Notes: generated by a model from the letters alone, not told the origin. A stretch of 14,838 nt of DNA from JBGRQB01 sp041725875 (GCA_041725875.1 JBGRQB010000106.1:1-14838); one strand, 5' to 3'; shown: positions 7,883 through 14,838, counted from the stretch's first letter. Numbers and translations: made by a program.

Positions 7883-8340
7883 ATATTTTAGAATCTAGAA
7901 CGGCTATAAAATTTGGTTCTCAAATTTTGCAGTTCTGGTTTTAGAATGTGCGCCGGTAGTTTTCCACCAAGAGCTCTGCCGGTGCTTTTTTTATTTAATT
8001 AAGGATATTAACATCCTCTTATCTTCTATTATTTACAGTTTTCTTCCATTCTTCTCTTATCGGAACAAAATTAATAATAACTACAGAAACCGGATATTAA
8101 TGGAATGTTACAGATTAAAGAAGTGATATGACAAGTAAACAACTGATAATTACATTTATCTAAACTTAGTACAAATAACGATAACGATCAAGATCTTTTT
8201 ATGAATATTATTAAACTCGAAACAAAAATCTTATTTTTCTGATCCCATAACCGATATTTGTGTTCAATTGCGTTTTGTTTTTATGTAATGTATGATAAGA
8301 ATATTACTACAATAAAATGGTAAGGAGTTTTACGGAAGAG
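7869..8340 (-). promoter_or_regulatory. Upstream regulatory region of the heme-type operon
   Basis: About 470 bases without a credible gene separate the kinase terminator from the receptor. Besides the palindrome and the plus-strand hairpin, it holds ATAACGATAACGAT at 8175-8188, a repeat of hexamers close to the Fur half-site GATAAT. On the minus strand these run directly into TTTG, followed 19 bases later by TAATTATC, a weak match to the Bacteroidota -33/-7 promoter (TTTG, TAnnTTTG). GGATATTAA occurs twice (8003-8011 and 8092-8100), the first inside a near-palindrome ending ATCC. No cobalamin-riboswitch box (GCCACTG) is visible. Iron control is plausible for such an operon but rests on these weak matches. 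Confidence 0.3.
7950..7992 (+). terminator. Plus-strand terminator-like hairpin with seven-T tail
   Basis: GCGCCGGTAG (7950-7959) pairs over ten positions with CTGCCGGTGC (7976-7985) around a 16-base loop, then T7 at 7986-7992. The two non-Watson-Crick positions are G-U pairs if the plus strand is transcribed but A-C mismatches on the minus strand, so the structure fits a plus-strand RNA better. Yet no plus-strand gene precedes it: the sequence to its left is the receptor leader and coding region read in antisense. It may end an antisense or small RNA, or be a mobile palindromic element. Confidence 0.5.
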
Positions 8341-8345
8341 ATAAT

Positions 8346-8370
8346 AAAAAACCCGGCTGATAAACCGGGC
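8346..8370 (-). terminator. Intrinsic terminator of the ADP-dependent kinase gene
   Basis: Read on the minus strand: CCCGG, an 8-base loop (TTTATCAG), CCGGG, then six T. It begins 25 bases after the kinase stop codon. A G-U pair can add to the stem. This separates the kinase unit from the receptor operon. Confidence 0.85.
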
Positions 8371-8394
8371 TTCTCAAAATCTATATTTTATCTT

Positions 8395-9828
8395 TTATTG
8401 AGCGCCAACAAGAGATATTGAAGAGATTGTATCTCCCATACCTACAAGTGTAATTGGTTTTTCTATAATTATTGTTGGTACTGCAATTATTTCAATTTCG
8501 TTGTTAGTGAATATTCCCTCTTCAGACAAATTATTTTCACCGTAAAGTTCAGTAACTGTCTCGGAAAGGTTTTTTAATTCATTTAGGCCGGTATCAGATA
8601 CTTCTTTATCTTTTGACCATAACAATATATCTTTGGAGTTTATTGCACCTGTTCCCGCTTTTGTTGCTGCAATGTTTGCCGCAAGCTGCATTCCTCTTCG
8701 GTTTTGTAAAGGTGTTACCTGATAATCTTTTTTCTGTAAAGTAACATAGAGACCAAACATATGAAGCTGGATGCGCGGGCATTTCATATATTCAAAAACT
8801 TTTACCATTCCTTTAAACAAGTTACTGCTGCTGGTTTCCTTATCGCACAAAGCGGCAAGTTCTTCTTCACCGATAACTTCAAGTATATCAATAAGTTCGC
8901 GCTCGTTAAAGCCAACGCTGTCAGCTTTACCCGCAAGGTTATCTACAAGATATTTGCGTATATCTTTATCCTGGGTAGATGCAATTTCAAAGTGCATTAT
9001 GTTACCCGGATTATTTTTGCGCCAGTTTTCAACCCTTTTAATAGATTCATCAATTCTTTCCATACCTGATGTACCATCTGAAAGTTCTCTTTGCAGCATC
9101 TGATAGCCTGAAAGAATTATGTAATCAAATTTTGTTGAAGCTTCACACATTTTTTTGTCGAACGCTTCATCAATTGCAAGTTTGAAGTTTAAAGGATCGT
9201 AAGTTGCTATAAAGCGGTTGGCTTTGGGACAAGTAAAACTTTCGCCGTTAACATTTAATGTATCCCCTTTATCAAACTCAATAATCCAGTGGATTAAAGG
9301 GATATCATTTTTTCTGTCAACGGAAAATGCTTCCTGCAGTTCCCCTTCGGGATTTACATTTTTAAGATTAGGAAGATCCTGAAAAAGTTTTGACTGTTCT
9401 TTTGGTGAAGAAGCTGTGTGCACATAAACATCCTGAACACCGCAAGTTGCCATAACATTTGCAACTATTCCTCCCTGTCCACCCATCTGGAGGTTATCAT
9501 ATCCGATGTTTTCATTCAGCCAGTCAAACACAGATTTTTCTTCAATCAGCCATTCTTCGGCAATTCCGCCTTTAAAACAGTTGATTAATCCCCGTATGGA
9601 ATCTTCAATTGTTCTGATTCTTCTTTCATTTTCAGACAGGAGATTTTCCTGATTCATATTAAATTTTGCAATAATTTCTTCTATTTTTTTGCCTGAAATC
9701 TTGATAACTGCATCAATATTTGCATTAAATGCACTTATCAGTCCTTTGACATCCGCCATTTTTTTTAGTTGCTCCGGACTAGATTGATAATGCCCGAACC
9801 ACGTTTTTTTAAGTTCTGAGTTAACCAT
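8395..9828 (-). CDS. ADP-dependent glucokinase/phosphofructokinase family sugar kinase
   Basis: A 477-residue protein from the ATG at 9828; a GTG two codons upstream (9834) is an alternative, and no ribosome site is visible. It belongs to the ADP-using branch of the ribokinase fold, known mostly from archaeal glycolysis and animal ADPGK, which phosphorylates glucose or fructose-6-phosphate with ADP. Visible family marks in order: FNANIDAVIKI at about 34-44 (sugar site), MGGQGGIVANVMA at about 115-127, IILSGYQML, HFEIAS (the acidic HxE metal-site motif), VGFNERELIDIL (the NExEL motif), and VGMGDTISS at about 462-470, the GxGD motif with catalytic base D466. The total length and distance from GxGD to the end fit the family. 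Glucose versus fructose-6-phosphate cannot be settled by eye. It stands alone between its own promoter and terminator. The archaeal-type enzyme is uncommon in bacteria and suggests old transfer. Confidence 0.84.
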   Translation of the reverse strand: MVNSELKKTWFGHYQSSPEQLKKMADVKGLISAFNANIDAVIKISGKKIEEIIAKFNMNQENLLSENERRIRTIEDSIRGLINCFKGGIAEEWLIEEKSVFDWLNENIGYDNLQMGGQGGIVANVMATCGVQDVYVHTASSPKEQSKLFQDLPNLKNVNPEGELQEAFSVDRKNDIPLIHWIIEFDKGDTLNVNGESFTCPKANRFIATYDPLNFKLAIDEAFDKKMCEASTKFDYIILSGYQMLQRELSDGTSGMERIDESIKRVENWRKNNPGNIMHFEIASTQDKDIRKYLVDNLAGKADSVGFNERELIDILEVIGEEELAALCDKETSSSNLFKGMVKVFEYMKCPRIQLHMFGLYVTLQKKDYQVTPLQNRRGMQLAANIAATKAGTGAINSKDILLWSKDKEVSDTGLNELKNLSETVTELYGENNLSEEGIFTNNEIEIIAVPTIIIEKPITLVGMGDTISSISLVGAQ

Positions 9829-9843
9829 AATCACAATTTCTTA

Positions 9844-9869
9844 ATTAGTTAGTTAAATTAATTGGTTAA
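9844..9869. repeat. Tandem 13-base repeat overlapping the kinase promoter
   Basis: ATTAGTTAGTTAA (9844-9856) is followed directly by ATTAATTGGTTAA (9857-9869), with 11 of 13 positions identical. A palindrome with the same half-site, TTAACT-G-AGTTAA, lies at 9907-9919. The tandem copies cover the predicted -7 element and transcription start, a usual place for a repressor. Confidence 0.5.
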
Positions 9870-9899
9870 ATATACTTTTTAATGTTCTAAATACAAAAA
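9867..9899 (-). promoter_or_regulatory. Bacteroidota-type promoter of the kinase gene
   Basis: On the minus strand TTTTTG (9899-9894) is followed after exactly 19 bases by TATATTTA (9874-9867). This matches the Bacteroidota consensus TTTG-N19-TAnnTTTG except for the last base, and lies 38 bases before the start codon. Confidence 0.6.
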
Positions 9900-9977
9900 G
9901 ATATTATTAACTGAGTTAAATTTAAAAGATAAAAAGTTTATTAGGCTGCTTATCCGAATGTGACAAATTCTGATATT

Positions 9978-11210
9978 CTACTGTTTATTTTTAAGTTTTA
10001 CTCCATCAATTTTAAAATACTGAATACTATACTTTTTAAATAATTGAGTAACAATCTCTGCATCCTGCTCCCAGTTTTCGTAGTTGTTATAATTACTTGG
10101 ATGAAACCAGAGGCCAAGCTTTATCCCTTGCTTTTTTGCCTCTTTAATTACGGGTTCTAAGCCATTAGGGAAACGTTTTGCATGTGCCTGCCATTCTTCT
10201 TTTTTCCATAAATCCCAAACATTTCCATCCGGATTTGCTGAGTTTTTGGACAATCCTTGTTGCCAGCCATCGTCTATTTGATAATGAGTAATTCCCAAGT
10301 TAGCAGCATATTTTAGTTCTTTAAGGATAAATTCTTCGCTAATTCTGGCGTCTCTGTTTCTATCTCCCCAGGTATTCATCATTATCATATCATCAATATG
10401 AGAATTGTATTTTCTACTTTCTTTTTGATAAGCCCTTAAAGTCTTTAGCAAATTTGTTTCGTTATTATCGGCAAAACCAAAAACTACGCTATATGTTTTT
10501 GTCCATTCTTTAGAATTTAGGTCTTTGTTTGAAATACCAGCACCACAAACTTTTATATGATTTTTATTTATCTTAAAATCGTGACCAGGATAATATAGCT
10601 GAGCCACAACAGTAGGAGATTCTTTTAAAAGGAACAGGCTTTTATTTTCTTTTTTGTTAAATAATGTAAGAATATTTCCTTTCAAAGTGTCCCTAGGTGA
10701 AAACTTGTGATGAAGAACTAATTCGTTGGTATGATCTGTTTGATCAAAAAATTCAATACTTTCACCTTGCCAGTTCGCTTGTGCTATATCGAATGAGAAA
10801 AGTTCAGTTGTTTTTGGGGTGAAATTTAAATTTCTTGTTTTAGTTTTTATGTAATAATCGAAAGCTACTATTGCAGCATTGTTGTAGGTTTTAATAATTG
10901 TTTTTAGAGTATAGCTATCGTATTCAATTACAAGTTCGTTTAGATTCTGAGCTGTTTTATTTAAAGTAATATCTTGAATTTTGTGAAGAGTATCACTTAA
11001 AAATCCTTTTTGATTCTGAAATTCAAAAGAGCTATTGTTCCTTTTATCTTTTATTGATGCAAGTTCAATTGTAGTAGGTGTTTTCTCAAAAGTAAGTTCT
11101 ATGATGTTATTATCAATTATGAACGATTTTACAGGATTCTCAATTTGTGCCCAACTTGTAGTATTTATGTAAAATATAGCTAGTAGCGTAAGTAATGTGT
11201 TGGATTTCAT
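9978..11210 (-). CDS. Secreted GH36-type alpha-galactosidase, C-terminally truncated
   Basis: A 410-residue product with a signal peptide (residues 1-21, ending TTSWAQ). The N-terminal beta-sandwich domain (about 25-260) is followed by the start of a TIM barrel: MNTWGDRNRDARISEEFI from 278, HYQIDDGWQQG from 309, LGLWFHPSNY from 365 and YFKIDGVKLKNK from 398. These fit GH36, which removes alpha-galactosyl ends from raffinose-type or galactomannan side chains; D402 in KIDG is the likely nucleophile. The protein stops three bases after LKNKQ. Comparable enzymes run to about 600-750 residues, so the acid/base Asp and the rest of the barrel are missing, and no reading frame downstream continues the family. 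The product is probably inactive, unless the break is an assembly join. It lies downstream of the SusC/SusD genes, as usual for a glycan locus. No ribosome site is visible at the ATG. Confidence 0.78.
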   Translation of the reverse strand: MKSNTLLTLLAIFYINTTSWAQIENPVKSFIIDNNIIELTFEKTPTTIELASIKDKRNNSSFEFQNQKGFLSDTLHKIQDITLNKTAQNLNELVIEYDSYTLKTIIKTYNNAAIVAFDYYIKTKTRNLNFTPKTTELFSFDIAQANWQGESIEFFDQTDHTNELVLHHKFSPRDTLKGNILTLFNKKENKSLFLLKESPTVVAQLYYPGHDFKINKNHIKVCGAGISNKDLNSKEWTKTYSVVFGFADNNETNLLKTLRAYQKESRKYNSHIDDMIMMNTWGDRNRDARISEEFILKELKYAANLGITHYQIDDGWQQGLSKNSANPDGNVWDLWKKEEWQAHAKRFPNGLEPVIKEAKKQGIKLGLWFHPSNYNNYENWEQDAEIVTQLFKKYSIQYFKIDGVKLKNKQ

Positions 11211-11528
11211 GTGATTTAAGTTGTTTTTTTTAGAGCAACAGATCTCTGTTGCTCTGAATATAAAGAATTTGCCTGATTTTAATTGCGAATTTTGATATGC
11301 TCGTTTTGTTGATCTCTACTTTTATGGTTAAGTAATTTATTAAAGCTTAGCTAAAAAGTAAAAAATATTAGCTAGTAAAAATAGCAGAATTTTTGATTTT
11401 AAGAGAATAGTGGCAAATCTTAAAATGAAGTAGCAGCAGAAAGTAAGGGTAGGGGTATAGATGAAAAAAAACCGCTGTTCTTTTATAGAACAGCGGTTAA
11501 AGTATTGATATAAAGTGTAAGACTTTAT
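11211..11528 (-). promoter_or_regulatory. Intergenic region with GH36 leader hairpin and 21-bp-spaced repeats
   Basis: 318 bases without a gene. Besides the SusD terminator, it holds AGAGCAACAGA (11232-11242) and its exact complement TCTGTTGCTCT (11245-11255), an 11-bp inverted repeat with a 2-base centre lying 22 bases before the GH36 ATG. On the minus strand it is followed by A8, so it is not a terminator for that strand. TTAGCTA occurs at 11347-11353 and again at 11368-11374, a spacing of 21 bases (two helical turns), as seen for sites of AraC-type regulators. I could not identify a convincing -33/-7 promoter. Confidence 0.35.
11463..11498 (-). terminator. Intrinsic terminator after the susD-like gene
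   Basis: On the minus strand AACCGCTGTTC, a 7-base loop (TATAAAA) and GAACAGCGGTT form a perfect 11-bp stem followed by a run of T. It begins 31 bases after the SusD-like stop codon and should end the SusC/SusD transcript, so the GH36 gene needs its own promoter or read-through. Confidence 0.9.
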
Positions 11529-13370
11529 TTATTTTTTAGGACCAGCACCATATGCTGGGTTTTCTTGGTCGAACCACAATCTTTCGGTATTTAATATTGA
11601 TGGTTTTGGAGTTCCACTAGTAAAACCTTGCTCGTCAATAGCAGTTTTCTTGTTTGTGTAGTTTATGTCGTCAGCAGTAGGCGTATTTACTGTCATACGA
11701 CGAGGCACAGGAAGTGATGAACCATTAAGAGTAAACTCTTCCCAAGCCAAGTAAGAACTTCCTTTTTTCGGACAACCAGAACGACGCACTGTAGTCCAAA
11801 CATCGTTTGGCGTATTCATAAAGTTAATGAATTGCTGAATGTATACTTTTTCAAGTGCGTCAGAAGAAAGATCATATGCATCTTTTGCTAATAGATCAGA
11901 AATTTCATTAGCACGAAGTTTCGTAGCTCCAGCTTCTTGATCTTTTTCACTAGTATATATTGGATCTTTTTTGTAATACGGCATTTCTTGGTGCTCAGCA
12001 AATTTGTCGGCACGTTGAATAGACAACTCAACTCCATGGTTAAAATATTCTTGAGCAGTATTTGATAAATTAGCTCCTAAAAGTTTGAATTCTGCCAAAT
12101 ATAAATTGGTTTCTGCTGAGGTTCCAAGAATTACATTTAAAGGAGGTTCGTTGTCTTTGAGTTCAATAATTCTACCGCCAGGTTTTGTAGGATAAGTATA
12201 TACATAGTTTGTTTGCATTAACTTTTCCGAGTATAATGAGGTAGCACTATAAGTTTTGGTGCCAATTTTATTGCTTGCAGACTGGTTAAAATATTTGTTG
12301 TTTTCAGGATCAAATTTTGCATCAGGGGAAAGTGGAACGCCATGGTAACGTACCCAAGGTTCTCCATCACCTTTCCAAGCAGCAAAATTTCCATCTTCGT
12401 CGTATTCAACAAGAGTTTCAACGTAAGAAGGTAAATCTTTCTTAGCGTCAATAAAAGCTTGTACTACTTCTCCGTTAAAGTGGTTTTTCTCAAAGATAAA
12501 ACGTAAACGAGGGTCTTTGTTTACTTTTAAGAAATCAAAAAGATGTTTACTTCCGTAGCCAATTCCCATGTATTCGCCAGGGCCATAGTATTTTATTTCT
12601 CTTTGGTAAATAAAGTCTTCACTTAAGCTGTTCATGTATCCAGCATCGGAACTTGTTACTTCTTCTGCAATTTTAATTGCTTTTGCACGATCTTTATTTA
12701 TAAGACGAGCTGCAATTTTTAGCTTAAGCAGATTACAGAATTTTGCCCATTTTGCGTAATCACCATTGTAGATAAGGTCTTGATCTCCTATTGCAAACTG
12801 ATTTTCAGTTGCTAATCCTGTAATGGCTTTGTCTAATTCTTCTAACCAAGTATTAAATAATTTTTCCTGATTATCTACAGCCGGAGTAAGTAATGGCGGA
12901 TTGGTATATGGAGCCATACCGGCTTCGGTGTAAGTAATAGAACCAATGTTATCGGTAATAGTAAGTGCAGTAGCAATCTGTATTGGGTAAGTCATCGAAT
13001 AAATTGCTTGATAGCGAGCTTTATCTGCTTCATTAAATTCGTCAATTCGGTGTCTAACATCCATTGTTTGAGGAAGCAGTGCTTTGTAGATGTTTTGGTT
13101 AGCATATGCTCCCATTTGATTGAAATCGGCACCGTTACCACCTGATTCAGTACTTACTTGTGTCCATGGAAATATGTAGTCGAAATTGTTATAAAACCAA
13201 ATTGTATAGTCGTTGCCATACATCTGCTCAATTGCTTTGGTTATGGAGAACCTTAAGTCAGGATTGGCTAATTCCGAAGGGTTGGTATTTAAATCTGCAA
13301 AGTCGGATCTGCTACATCCAAAACCAAGGATGAAGAGCAGAGCAAATATTATTTTATATGTAGATTTCAT
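11529..13370 (-). CDS. SusD/RagB-family nutrient-binding outer-membrane lipoprotein
   Basis: A 613-residue lipoprotein. The first 19 residues are a lipoprotein signal with lipobox LGFGC (C19), followed by SRSDF and the DLNTNPSEL opening typical of the SusD-like_2 branch. Further marks are the helical region around NLLKLKIAARLINKDRAKAI (about 215-234), which belongs to the TPR-like scaffold, and the C-terminal VWTTVRRSGCPKKGSSYLAW, ending in RLWFDQENPAYG. SusD proteins sit on the cell surface, cap the SusC barrel like a lid and bind the incoming glycan or peptide. The start lies 20 bases after the SusC-like stop and is preceded by AGAAAAAA without a ribosome site, as is common in Bacteroidota. 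Length is at the upper end of the usual range. The ligand cannot be read from sequence; the neighbouring GH36 gene hints at alpha-galactosides. Confidence 0.92.
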   Translation of the reverse strand: MKSTYKIIFALLFILGFGCSRSDFADLNTNPSELANPDLRFSITKAIEQMYGNDYTIWFYNNFDYIFPWTQVSTESGGNGADFNQMGAYANQNIYKALLPQTMDVRHRIDEFNEADKARYQAIYSMTYPIQIATALTITDNIGSITYTEAGMAPYTNPPLLTPAVDNQEKLFNTWLEELDKAITGLATENQFAIGDQDLIYNGDYAKWAKFCNLLKLKIAARLINKDRAKAIKIAEEVTSSDAGYMNSLSEDFIYQREIKYYGPGEYMGIGYGSKHLFDFLKVNKDPRLRFIFEKNHFNGEVVQAFIDAKKDLPSYVETLVEYDEDGNFAAWKGDGEPWVRYHGVPLSPDAKFDPENNKYFNQSASNKIGTKTYSATSLYSEKLMQTNYVYTYPTKPGGRIIELKDNEPPLNVILGTSAETNLYLAEFKLLGANLSNTAQEYFNHGVELSIQRADKFAEHQEMPYYKKDPIYTSEKDQEAGATKLRANEISDLLAKDAYDLSSDALEKVYIQQFINFMNTPNDVWTTVRRSGCPKKGSSYLAWEEFTLNGSSLPVPRRMTVNTPTADDINYTNKKTAIDEQGFTSGTPKPSILNTERLWFDQENPAYGAGPKK

Positions 13371-13390
13371 TTTTTTCTGGAATTTAATTG

Positions 13391-14838
13391 TTAAAAGTCA
13401 ATGCTAAGAGTCATTGTGTAGGTGGCGGTGTATGGTGTAAAGTTACGCTCGAAGTAAGAGTAGTTACTTGTAGTTCCTCTAAAACTTTCTGGATTTAAGT
13501 GGTTAGGAAGCGAGTTGTACAAGTAAAGCAGGTTGCGTGCATTTAAAGACACATACATGTTTTGAGCCTTGATTTTTTGAGCAATACTTTTTGGAAGATT
13601 GTAACCAATAGAAATATTTCTTAATGCAATGTAATTTACTTCGCTCACCCAGTCGTCGTTAACAACACCTGTGCTCCAAGAATTATTGCGGTAAGTATAA
13701 TAACTAGCATGTGTAGGCTCAATGTAACCAGCATCGTAAGCTGCTTTATAAGTCATTCCTCCTACGTTTACTTTTTCTCCGTTAGGAGCAGTAACAATTT
13801 GATCGGCGTTAAAAACACCATCAGGAATAACACCATCGTGAAAAACCTGTCCTTCTGTATCGCCGTATTGGCTGGTCCAAGTAATACCTCCATGAGCTTC
13901 ATCGCGATAATCGAGTGAAGTTTCCATGGTTCCATTTGCAGTTCCGTATTTGTTCGAATAGGAAACAATATGCCCTCCAAAACGAGCATCCATTAAAACA
14001 GAAAGAGAAAAGTTTTTATATTTGAATGAGTTGCTCCATGAACCTTCAAAGTCAGGGTTAATTTTACCAATTTCTTGAACTTCGTAGCTTCTTGTGTAGT
14101 AAGCACCTCTAACACCGTCGTTCCAGCTTAAGATTTTGTTCCCATTTTCATCTTCAAGAGGTTTGGTGTCAGACATAAGTACGCCGTATTCACCGTTTTC
14201 GTAAGCTACAGATGCAACGCGGTAATTACCGTATGCTGGGTTTCCAGCAAGCGTTTTGTATTCTCCTACTTCGTCGCGAAGTTCTGAGATTTTAGTGGTG
14301 TTGTTCCAATAGTTAAATGTTGATTCCCATTGGAAGTTCTTGTTTTTTATAGGAACAAAACCCAATGAAAGTTCAAATCCTTTGTTGGTCATCGATCCAA
14401 CATTGGTTAGCATTTCATTTAAGCCTGATTCGGCAGGAAGAGGGATGGTTGAAATTTGGTTTTTAATTGTTTCATTGTAATATGCAATATCAGCATTAAT
14501 TCTATTGCTGAATAAGCGCATATCTAACCCCACTTCGTAAGAATTTTTACGCTCTGGCTTAATACTTGGATCAACTAATGTAGTAGATTTTGCATTTAAG
14601 TAGCTATTTCCACTATCAGTTTGCCAATTTTCTATTTTATAGCCTTTGTTAATGACATAAGGATCAGTATCGTTACCAACCTGAGCCCATGAGGCGCGAA
14701 GCTTAGCAAAAGAAAATGCAGCAGGTAAATCAAATGTTTCTGAAAAGATCCATGAAGAACTAACAGAAGGGTAAAAGTATGAATAGTTACCTGTACCATT
14801 GGTGTATACAAGAGCTGAAGAACAGTCGTTACGACCAG
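13391..14838 (-). CDS. SusC/RagA-family TonB-linked outer-membrane porin, 5'-truncated by window edge
   Basis: The frame stays open to the right edge, so the N-terminal part (signal peptide, carboxypeptidase-like domain, plug) lies outside; 481 C-terminal residues are visible of about 1,000-1,100 expected. The GTG at 14533 is internal: upstream of it the frame reads FYPSVSSSWIFSE, then KLRASWAQVGNDTDPY, then DPSIKPERKNSYEVG, all standard SusC barrel motifs. Later come NKGFELSLGF, ISIGYNLPKSIAQKIKAQNM and YVSLNARNLLYLYN, and the protein ends in an aromatic residue (TYTMTLSIDF), the usual barrel-insertion signal. SusC imports oligosaccharides (RagA imports peptides) across the outer membrane, driven by TonB, with SusD as lid. 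It directly precedes the SusD-like gene in one transcript. Confidence 0.93.
   Translation of the reverse strand, partial: GRNDCSSALVYTNGTGNYSYFYPSVSSSWIFSETFDLPAAFSFAKLRASWAQVGNDTDPYVINKGYKIENWQTDSGNSYLNAKSTTLVDPSIKPERKNSYEVGLDMRLFSNRINADIAYYNETIKNQISTIPLPAESGLNEMLTNVGSMTNKGFELSLGFVPIKNKNFQWESTFNYWNNTTKISELRDEVGEYKTLAGNPAYGNYRVASVAYENGEYGVLMSDTKPLEDENGNKILSWNDGVRGAYYTRSYEVQEIGKINPDFEGSWSNSFKYKNFSLSVLMDARFGGHIVSYSNKYGTANGTMETSLDYRDEAHGGITWTSQYGDTEGQVFHDGVIPDGVFNADQIVTAPNGEKVNVGGMTYKAAYDAGYIEPTHASYYTYRNNSWSTGVVNDDWVSEVNYIALRNISIGYNLPKSIAQKIKAQNMYVSLNARNLLYLYNSLPNHLNPESFRGTTSNYSYFERNFTPYTATYTMTLSIDF

Noticed and set aside
8115..8163. Short plus-strand leader-peptide ORF (ATG at 8129, 11 codons)
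   Set aside because: Too short, no downstream plus-strand gene, and no supporting motif beyond a weak purine-rich stretch.
7869..8340. Cobalamin or other known riboswitch upstream of the receptor
   Set aside because: I looked for the cobalamin box (GCCACTG) and for TPP, glycine and c-di-GMP core words and found none; the only strong structure favours the plus strand.
9900..9977. Continuation of the GH36 gene by frameshift
   Set aside because: One other frame reads VEYQNLSHSDKQPN for about 20 codons to a stop, but it bears no resemblance to GH36 sequence.
9930..10000. Insertion sequence or attachment site at the GH36 break
   Set aside because: No terminal inverted repeat, target duplication, transposase or tRNA end is visible near the junction.
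13391..14533. SusC gene starting at the GTG at 14533
   Set aside because: The same frame continues open to the window edge with clear SusC barrel motifs, so this codon is internal.

Overview
The window looks like DNA from the Bacteroidota/Ignavibacteriota (FCB) part of the bacterial tree. It is AT-rich and carries TonB-dependent receptors with an N-terminal carboxypeptidase-like domain, a SusC/SusD pair, and one promoter of the Bacteroidota -33/-7 type. Every gene I can support lies on the minus strand, so the regions below are given in transcription order, from high to low coordinates. I see no tRNA, rRNA, transposase, integrase or CRISPR array.

Glycan-uptake part (right, about 9978-14838). 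It holds the C-terminal part of a SusC-like porin (5' end beyond the right edge), then a complete SusD-like lipoprotein that ends at a strong terminator. After a 318-bp gap comes a secreted GH36 alpha-galactosidase-type enzyme. This looks like a piece of a polysaccharide utilization locus, probably for alpha-galactosides. The GH36 gene stops abruptly after 410 residues, just past its presumed nucleophile, with no trace of the rest of the barrel. This marks a break near 9978: a decayed gene, a recombination border or a chimeric assembly join.

Single-gene unit (8346-9899). An ADP-dependent glucokinase/phosphofructokinase-family sugar kinase, rare in bacteria, has its own promoter, repeat-rich operator-like DNA and a clear terminator.

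Tetrapyrrole/iron part (1-about 8340). A roughly 500-bp regulatory region precedes a tight operon: TonB-dependent receptor, PepSY-type four-helix membrane protein, seven-helix membrane protein, ExbB/TolQ-like protein, DUF2149 protein, and a CobN-family chelatase with an export signal (3' end beyond the left edge). Apart from the stem-loop gap after the receptor gene, the genes overlap or are separated by 1-20 bases. The gene content matches the hmuR-S-T-U-V heme-acquisition cluster of Bacteroidota such as Porphyromonas gingivalis, but in a different order, without hmuY, and with a PepSY protein added. The simplest model is that the receptor imports heme or another metallotetrapyrrole, the PepSY protein may supply electrons, and the exported CobN-like protein removes or handles the metal, powered by an ExbB/DUF2149 proton motor. 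The metal and substrate are inferred from the families; no cobalamin riboswitch or cobalamin gene is visible.

Shine-Dalgarno-like sequences precede most genes of the heme-type operon but not the GH36 or SusD genes, which weakly supports different origins for the two parts.
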